Shown here: positions 20,473-24,165 of the stretch, piece after piece
How the letters are laid out: every line of letters begins with the position of its first letter
Numbering within the stretch: the first letter of the stretch is position 1
DNA from: a virus
Reading direction: 5' to 3' (one strand)
Length of the DNA stretch: 24,165 nucleotides
IMG/VR virus record: IMGVR_UViG_3300043436_001510
Coordinates: 1-24,165 of that record
The notes under the pieces: generated by a model
The model's input: the letters and a program-made list of their open reading frames with translations, nothing else
Told to the model about the DNA's origin: nothing
Database searches by the model: none
Made by a program: the position numbers and the translations under genes

Positions 20473-20506
20473 CAAAGATAAAACAAATATTTCAATAATT
20501 AACAAA
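20473..20506 (-). promoter_or_regulatory. Bacteroidota-type promoter before the DnaA-like operon
   Basis: Coding strand TTTG at 20506-20503 and TATCTTTG at 20480-20473, with 22 bases between them, slightly more than the usual 19-21. The predicted start near 20466 gives a leader of about 34 bases to ATG 20432. The -33 box is inside the palindrome at 20494-20520. Confidence 0.5.
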
Positions 20507-20520
20507 TTTTGTCAATTATT
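20494..20520. promoter_or_regulatory. 27-bp near-perfect palindrome over the -33 box
   Basis: Two 13-base arms (20494-20506 AATAATTAACAAA and 20508-20520 TTTGTCAATTATT) match at 12 of 13 positions around one central T. The one-base centre argues for a protein-bound DNA site, not an RNA hairpin or terminator. It shares the TTAAC-N7-GTYWA core with 19096-19112. Confidence 0.55.
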
Positions 20521-20534
20521 TTTTAAAGTTTTTC

Positions 20535-20561
20535 TAACTTATTGGTTTTTAATAACTTATT
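20535..20561. repeat. Direct repeat TAACTTATT, two copies 18 bp apart
   Basis: Plus-strand TAACTTATT at 20535-20543 and again at 20553-20561. It lies just upstream (in transcription direction) of the palindrome and -33 box, where an activator could bind; the second copy reaches the stop codon of the 75-residue gene. Low sequence complexity makes chance possible. Confidence 0.35.
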
Positions 20562-20788
20562 TAATCATCAAAAAGCTCAAAATATGTTTCATTTACAAAC
20601 TTTTCTACAATTCTTAAGGATTTAGCTTTAATATTGTCTATAACTTCTCTGTCATCTTTAGTCATTACATTAAGCTGCTCCATTGTAGCAAGAGCATAAC
20701 AGAATGTGTTTATGTATTCGGAAGCAGTAGTTTCATCTACTACCCACTCAATTTCTTGTTCCTGGTCCTCGTTTAATTCTTCAGCCAT
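20561..20788 (-). CDS. Small acidic hypothetical protein, 75 aa
   Basis: 75 residues, strongly acidic at both ends (MAEELNEDQEQEIEWVVDET and ending YFELFDD), with a helical centre (SEYINTFCYALATMEQLNVM, then IDNIKAKSLRIVEKFVNE). It has no known motif. It follows the metallophosphoesterase gene after two bases and ends at the regulatory gap 20433-20560, so it closes the lysis/phosphoesterase operon. DNA-mimic proteins are small and acidic like this, but that alone is not evidence. Confidence 0.65.
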   Translation of the reverse strand: MAEELNEDQEQEIEWVVDETTASEYINTFCYALATMEQLNVMTKDDREVIDNIKAKSLRIVEKFVNETYFELFDD

Positions 20789-20790
20789 AA

Positions 20791-21774
20791 CTAAAGTATT
20801 TCGCCTTTGAATATTCTTTTGTTTTCTACTTTAAAATTGCCATCTTTATCTACAATAACATGAGCAAATCCGTGTGCGTAATTGTTAGCAAATGGCACAT
20901 AATCTGGATTTAACTCACATAAGCAGCCGGTACTCCAAGTAGTAGTAATATCTCCACTTAAATTTGTTTCAGTATGTTCGCTAACTTTATGTACATGGCC
21001 TATTAAAATACTTTGTTTGGCCTTTACATAAGCTCCACGAGCAGCATTTACCGGACTGAATGCACCTCTCATTAATAAGTGTCCGTGATGAATAAATAAC
21101 TTACCAGCTTTAACTAATTTAGTATCCTCAATTAAGCGAATTTTAAGCTCATTTAAGCCAAGTATTGACTCCAATGAAGCATTTGCTATATCCAATAATT
21201 CTGGAGCTTTAGCCATCATCCAATGATTAAAGCGAACATCGTGGTTGCCAAGCATCCAATATATATCTTGAGTAGGGAATGTAGCTCTTAATACTTGTAA
21301 GAAGTTTTTACAAACATCAATCTCATAAGCCAAGCTCTTTTTTCTTGGATCTTTAAGGAAGCGACTAATTTGGTAGAAATCAATTAAGTCCCCATTTATT
21401 ACTATGGTATTTACTTTCTTATCTCTTCCATAATTGAAAGCACAAGTTAAAGCCTGGATATCATGATAAGGAACATGAATATCGGATATAACTAATATAT
21501 TGTTATTAGCCAAAGGTAGTTTAATAGGTATATTCTCTACTGCTTCGCTTTTAGGGAATTGGTATGGATTTTCTGGATTTAATGGCTCGGCAGATTTATT
21601 GTTCGTTCTTGACTTTTCTCCAGCCTTACCAAGAGCTTTTAAGCATTGAGTATAGCACCCTTTCCAATCATTAAATAGATGTTTATTTTTATTATAAACT
21701 ATCCTTGCGAATTGCCTAACCGGAGTGTTAGGGAACTCTTGTCTTAATTCAATAATGATTTGTTTTTTTGTCAT
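20791..21774 (-). CDS. Metallophosphoesterase
   Basis: 327 residues. Residues 1-50 are a small helical domain (FPNTPVRQFARIVYNKNKHL, then WKGCYTQCLKALGKAG) often seen in front of phage phosphoesterases. From residue 92 the calcineurin-like metal site is complete: SDIH at 97-100, GDLID at 128-132, GNHD at 176-179, HHGH at 229-232 and GHVH at 259-262. It hydrolyses a phosphoester; the substrate could be a nucleotide, a nucleic acid or a signalling molecule. It follows the lysozyme gene after 14 bases. No signal peptide, so it acts in the cytoplasm. Confidence 0.92.
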   Translation of the reverse strand: MTKKQIIIELRQEFPNTPVRQFARIVYNKNKHLFNDWKGCYTQCLKALGKAGEKSRTNNKSAEPLNPENPYQFPKSEAVENIPIKLPLANNNILVISDIHVPYHDIQALTCAFNYGRDKKVNTIVINGDLIDFYQISRFLKDPRKKSLAYEIDVCKNFLQVLRATFPTQDIYWMLGNHDVRFNHWMMAKAPELLDIANASLESILGLNELKIRLIEDTKLVKAGKLFIHHGHLLMRGAFSPVNAARGAYVKAKQSILIGHVHKVSEHTETNLSGDITTTWSTGCLCELNPDYVPFANNYAHGFAHVIVDKDGNFKVENKRIFKGEIL

Positions 21775-21788
21775 CGTAGTTGTTTGTT

Positions 21789-22232
21789 TTATGAAAAGTA
21801 TAAGTTAGCTTCGGCTTCTCTTCTTCGTGTAAGTCCGTTTAAAACCTTTCCACCACCTTTGTTCCATTTCATAAACTCATCACGAATAGTTTTATCAGCA
21901 GGATTTGCATTTACTTTTTTAAGCAATGTTGAGCTTTTTAAATTACCTACTCCACAGTTATATGCAAAGTCCGTAAGTGCATCTCTTTGATTTTGATTTA
22001 CATTTGATTTTATAAGCTCGTTAGTTTGCTGAACGAATTTAATCAAGATAACATCTAATAACTCCTCTGCTCTTTCTTGGGTAATCTTATCTCCTGGCTT
22101 TACCTTTACTCCGTTCTCATAAAAAGTATTTCCGTACCCAATGGTATTATGCCCAGCTGAACATACATACGAAGTCAATTTGCAACCCTCAAAGTGCTTA
22201 ACTAATTCTCTTAATTTGTTTGATATTATCAT
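21789..22232 (-). CDS. Endolysin, GH24 (T4-type) lysozyme
   Basis: 147 residues. The catalytic spacing of GH24, Glu-x8-(Asp/Cys)-x5-Thr, is present: Glu15 (HFEG), Cys24 (YVCSAG) and Thr30 (NTIGYG). Further marks are KPGDKITQERAEELL, NQRDALTDFAYNCGVG and GLTRRREAEANLYF. It cuts the glycan strands of peptidoglycan. There is no signal peptide, so release should depend on a holin. Cys in place of Asp is a normal family variant, and T4 lysozyme with Cys at that position stays active. Its start overlaps the spanin stop by four bases (ATGA). Confidence 0.95.
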   Translation of the reverse strand: MIISNKLRELVKHFEGCKLTSYVCSAGHNTIGYGNTFYENGVKVKPGDKITQERAEELLDVILIKFVQQTNELIKSNVNQNQRDALTDFAYNCGVGNLKSSTLLKKVNANPADKTIRDEFMKWNKGGGKVLNGLTRRREAEANLYFS

Positions 22233-22687
22233 TTTAATAGTTTTTTAAATACAAAAATTACTCCTATAAAGATTAATAGCATAAAGCCAACCCATCTACC
22301 TATTACGATTAGTTGTTTTTGCTTAATTATAACCTCATTAGCAGCCTTTAATTTGCTTTCTAATACAAATAGCTTTGCAGTATTTTCAAGCCTAATAACA
22401 CTATCCTTTTTGATTGTTTTAGTGATGGTTTGACCTGGTAGATAAACATAACGAATTATCTCGTTGTTTATAACAGTATCTTTTATTAAAGTATCGGTAC
22501 TCTTTAAGGTATCATGAGTAATAGTTTCTCTTACCTCAATGCTTTCTTTAATTGGGAACTTATCAGCACAGTTTTGAGCTATAAGCTCTGGATATTTACT
22601 TTGAATTATTGCTAACTTCTTAACTGATTGCTTTTCAGTCATGCAAGAAGCTAAAATGATTGTTGTTAGTAGTAGTAGTTTATTCAT
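22229..22687 (-). CDS. Candidate unimolecular spanin (lipoprotein with C-terminal membrane helix)
   Basis: 152 residues. The N-terminus MNKLLLLTTIILASC ends in a lipobox (L12-A-S-C15), so Cys15 would be lipidated and carried to the outer membrane. The periplasmic part is polar with strand- and coil-forming stretches (SIEVRETITHDTLKSTDTLI, then LENTAKLFVLESKLKAANEV). The end is a membrane helix at about 127-146 (GRWVGFMLLIFIGVIFVF) with a basic tail (KKLLK). An outer-membrane lipid anchor plus an inner-membrane C-terminal helix in one chain is the layout of one-gene spanins such as T1 gp11, which fuse the two membranes at lysis. The adjacent lysozyme gene supports this. Confidence 0.65.
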   Translation of the reverse strand: MNKLLLLTTIILASCMTEKQSVKKLAIIQSKYPELIAQNCADKFPIKESIEVRETITHDTLKSTDTLIKDTVINNEIIRYVYLPGQTITKTIKKDSVIRLENTAKLFVLESKLKAANEVIIKQKQLIVIGRWVGFMLLIFIGVIFVFKKLLK

Positions 22688-23072
22688 CTCCGAATATATA
22701 TTGTCTTTTTAAGTGTCTTACTCTCTTATAAATAGCAGTATCTATGTTTTTAAACATTTCTGCAAATGCTTCACGATAAGCTACATTATATTGGAATAAA
22801 GTTGCATTAGCTTTAATTGCCACATCAAGACAATTAAGAATACTATCTAAATGACTATTCCTATGTAAGATAATAGCTCTTTGACTATCAATTTGATTTT
22901 GTTGAATAACAATTTTTTCATTGTATTGAGTAAATTTAAAGTTTATGTCATCTGCTTGAGATTTCAAAAGCAGCACAACAGTATCTTGACCTATTAGTTT
23001 AGTTTTTGGATATTGGGAGTAAGTTGGCATTGCCAATATCAACCCCATCACTATCATCGCCCATTTTCTCAT
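22680..23072 (-). CDS. Secreted coiled-coil protein of the lysis cassette, 130 aa
   Basis: 130 residues. A signal peptide (MRKWAMIVMGLILAMPTYSQ, basic start, hydrophobic core, small residues near 17-19) is followed by long polar helices (TQYNEKIVIQQNQIDSQRAI, then LNCLDVAIKANATLFQYN), with a basic C-terminus (RVRHLKRQY). It should act in the periplasm. Its first 25 codons overlap the end of the upstream 105-residue gene in another frame, and its end overlaps the spanin gene by eight bases. It may be a periplasmic helper of lysis or a coiled-coil partner of the neighbouring anchored proteins; neither is proven. Confidence 0.65.
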   Translation of the reverse strand: MRKWAMIVMGLILAMPTYSQYPKTKLIGQDTVVLLLKSQADDINFKFTQYNEKIVIQQNQIDSQRAIILHRNSHLDSILNCLDVAIKANATLFQYNVAYREAFAEMFKNIDTAIYKRVRHLKRQYIFGDE

Positions 23073-23316
23073 GTAATTCTTGATTTTCTTGTTTTAATTC
23101 TACAACCACAGATTTCAAACTATCTGCAGCCTTTTCTGCTTTTTTCATTTCAGTTACTCTCTTATCTATAAATTGAGCATTCTTTTGAATTGCAGCAGCA
23201 GCCAAGCTATCAACATTTACACCTTTGTACTGGCTTACTTTCTTTTGACCGGCACTCGTTATGATCAAAAACATAACAAACACGAATGCCATAACGATAA
23301 TATTATTTCGTTGCAT
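22999..23316 (-). CDS. Single-span membrane protein with periplasmic coiled coil, 105 aa
   Basis: 105 residues. A membrane helix at about 6-22 (IIVMAFVFVMFLIITSAG) is followed by a heptad-rich stretch (FIDKRVTEMKKAEKAADSLK, then VVELKQENQELHEKMGDD). That arrangement, an N-terminal inner-membrane anchor and a coiled periplasmic part, is also that of i-spanins such as lambda Rz, so it is an alternative or additional spanin component. The last 24 codons share DNA with the signal peptide of the next gene. It overlaps the upstream 93-residue gene by 14 bases. Confidence 0.65.
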   Translation of the reverse strand: MQRNNIIVMAFVFVMFLIITSAGQKKVSQYKGVNVDSLAAAAIQKNAQFIDKRVTEMKKAEKAADSLKSVVVELKQENQELHEKMGDDSDGVDIGNANLLPISKN

Positions 23317-23584
23317 TTATAATAGCATTTTGAGTTATTAAGGATATTATTACACTATCTTTTTTTTCAATTGTTTTCATCAGACCTCGTTTCTCTTCCT
23401 CACAATTACCCATTGAACTTTTGCTCATATTCTTTTGGTCAATGTACAAATAGGTAATTCCAATAACCGACAAAAATGCTATCGCAGCAATAGGACTCTT
23501 TTTGAATTGTTCAAAACTTACTGGCATTTTAATACCAGCTTCTATCTTCTTTGGATCTGTTTTTTTAGTTCTCGGTGTCGCCAT
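23303..23584 (-). CDS. Single-span membrane protein, 93 aa
   Basis: 93 residues. A basic cytoplasmic start (MATPRTKKTDPKKIEAGIKM), one membrane helix at about 30-48 (SPIAAIAFLSVIGITYLYI), then a charged segment (EEEKRGLMKTIEKKDSVIIS) that may form a coiled coil. It overlaps the holin-like gene by 20 bases and the following gene by 14. Being one of three successive small exported or anchored proteins between holin and lysozyme, it probably belongs to the lysis machinery, perhaps as a holin partner. No family name can be given. Confidence 0.65.
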   Translation of the reverse strand: MATPRTKKTDPKKIEAGIKMPVSFEQFKKSPIAAIAFLSVIGITYLYIDQKNMSKSSMGNCEEEKRGLMKTIEKKDSVIISLITQNAIINATK

Positions 23585-23834
23585 CTACATTCTTCTTTCC
23601 AAAATATCCATCAATTGCTTTTTCTACAACCTTTAAGCCCAACAATGCAGCTATCAAAATAGTTACCGAAATAACTAAAGTTTCGCTTGGTGCAATATGG
23701 CTTTCGCTAAAGGAATTATGGTATAAAGTAATACCTAACAAAACACCCAAGAATAAAGCTATTAATCGCTTCATTGATGGTGCATCTGCTTTGTCTAAAA
23801 AGAAACCGGCTATAAAACTTAAAATCTTCTTCAT
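23565..23834 (-). CDS. Holin-like protein with two membrane helices
   Basis: 89 residues. Helix one at about 23-38 (LIALFLGVLLGITLYH) and helix two at about 52-70 (TLVISVTILIAALLGLKVV) are joined by a short polar loop (SFSESHIAPSE); the N-terminus is amphipathic with a basic patch, and the C-terminus is charged (KKNVDGDTEN). Size and two-helix layout fit class II holins, which open the inner membrane for the endolysin. It heads the lysis group and overlaps the following gene by 20 bases. Small two-helix proteins are hard to assign by sequence alone. Confidence 0.65.
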   Translation of the reverse strand: MKKILSFIAGFFLDKADAPSMKRLIALFLGVLLGITLYHNSFSESHIAPSETLVISVTILIAALLGLKVVEKAIDGYFGKKNVDGDTEN

Positions 23835-24100
23835 TATTTAGTTGGGAATGGAGGAGGAGGAACTGGTTGATACTCAATAGGCTCAACATTAACATAATGG
23901 CATACTTGTTCGCCATCTACTTCTTCGCATTGTTGCTCGGATAAATAAAGAAACTCTGGGAATACTATTCCATTAAGCTCCTCTATTGATATAACCCAGT
24001 TGCCATTTATATCAGCTATTGGGTTGAAGAAACAGTCTGGTGCGTATGCTTGTCCTTTAATTTTGTTGTAATCTTCGGTTGTGATTTTATATACTATCAT
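23834..24100 (-). CDS. Hypothetical phage protein, 88 aa
   Basis: 88 residues: MIVYKITTEDYNKIKGQAYA, then PDCFFNPIADINGNWVISIE, then CHYVNVEPIEYQPVPPPPFP. The pattern of a short helix, FNPIADINGNWVIS and a proline-rich end is seen in small proteins placed between tail-fibre or virion genes and the lysis block of Bacteroidota phages. A part in virion assembly is possible; no motif proves it. Its ATG overlaps the stop of the partial upstream gene (ATGA), and its stop overlaps the holin-like start by one base. Confidence 0.65.
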   Translation of the reverse strand: MIVYKITTEDYNKIKGQAYAPDCFFNPIADINGNWVISIEELNGIVFPEFLYLSEQQCEEVDGEQVCHYVNVEPIEYQPVPPPPFPTK

Positions 24101-24165
24101 ACTTGTCTTGATAAATCTGTTTGAAATTGTTGAATTAAGTTATAAAGTGCTAAAGCCTCTGCATC
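24097..24165 (-). CDS. C-terminal end of an unknown gene (5' part outside window)
   Basis: The frame is open from the window edge and reads DAEALALYNLIQQFQTDLSR, then QV and a TGA stop at 24099-24097, overlapping the next start by four bases. Twenty-two residues of a helical C-terminus are too few to identify. By position it probably ends a tail-fibre or other structural gene. Confidence 0.5.
   Translation of the reverse strand, partial: DAEALALYNLIQQFQTDLSRQV

Noticed and set aside
20433-20495. Extended start of the small membrane protein at 20495
   Set aside because: It would begin upstream of the predicted -7 box and transcript start; ATG 20432 has the normal AACTATG leader.
20296-20505. 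N-terminal 70 codons of a longer open frame upstream of the 78-residue protein
   Set aside because: This part shares DNA with the small membrane protein gene and the promoter gap and reads as an odd Cys/Ser/Tyr-rich peptide; the ATG at 20295 with a TAATG overlap is the natural start.
21789-22232. Lysozyme inactivated by loss of the catalytic Asp
   Set aside because: Cys at this position is a normal GH24 variant and the Glu and Thr are intact.
23575-23841. Plus-strand open frame of 88 codons opposite the holin-like gene
   Set aside because: It mirrors the minus-strand holin gene, has no plausible upstream signal and no protein-family likeness. All other plus-strand frames were rejected on the same grounds.
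1-24165. CRISPR array, tRNA gene, insertion sequence or integrase
   Set aside because: No spaced long repeats, cloverleaf-like segments, transposase or integrase motifs were seen on either strand.

Overview
The window looks like about 24 kb of a tailed double-stranded DNA bacteriophage (or a prophage segment; no integrase, repressor or host gene is visible), probably a siphovirus of a Bacteroidota host. Reasons: a terminase, tail tape measure, tail chaperone, prohead protease, holin-like protein and lysozyme are recognisable. The DNA is AT-rich. Starts lack Shine-Dalgarno sequences and instead sit behind A-rich leaders ending in AACTATG. Several intergenic gaps carry the Bacteroidota promoter form TTTG / TAnnTTTG. 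The predicted spanin implies a Gram-negative envelope. Every credible gene is on the minus strand, so transcription runs from 24165 down to 1, and many neighbours overlap by 1-4 bases (TAATG, ATGA, GTGA).

In order of transcription: (1) 24165-21789 is the end of an unknown gene, a small virion-type protein and a lysis cassette: two-TM holin-like protein, two single-TM proteins with charged or coiled-coil stretches, one secreted coiled-coil protein, a lipoprotein with a C-terminal membrane anchor that fits a one-gene spanin, and a GH24 lysozyme. (2) 21774-20561 holds a metallophosphoesterase and a small acidic protein. (3) 20560-19110 starts with a promoter region carrying a 27-bp palindrome and ends with a free-standing DnaA domain IV-like protein. 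(4) 19109-17856 has a second promoter region flanked by two palindromes, then an ERF annealing protein and a YqaJ-type exonuclease. (5) 17863-15425 holds small genes, a structured 5' leader, a winged-helix initiator with an origin-like repeat array inside its coding sequence, and a probable helicase-loader-position gene. (6) 15370-12251 is an AT-richer nucleotide-metabolism block: a DUF6378-like protein, a thymidylate-synthase-family enzyme with Asp where dUMP-specific enzymes have Asn, a MazG-like pyrophosphatase, a dCMP deaminase, a VRR-NUC nuclease, an SSB-like small protein and a DUF1599/Nmad1 protein. (7) 12273-9550 has a sigma-factor-like protein, a small membrane protein, a HAD phosphatase fusion, a ParB-like protein and an HNH nuclease. 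(8) 9468-1 is packaging and tail: small and large terminase, a tail assembly chaperone pair joined by a -1 frameshift at a run of nine U, a tail-completion-like protein, two large structural proteins, the tape measure, and an XkdF-like prohead protease cut by the window edge.

The genes suggest a lambda-style replication plan (initiator with internal iterons, loader-like partner, no DNA polymerase, helicase or primase of its own here), a two-component recombination system, and a nucleotide cassette that may support cytosine modification. The points most worth checking are the origin-like array inside the initiator gene, the Asp-174 TS-family enzyme, the pseudoknot-capable leader upstream of the initiator, the tail chaperone frameshift and the one-gene spanin.
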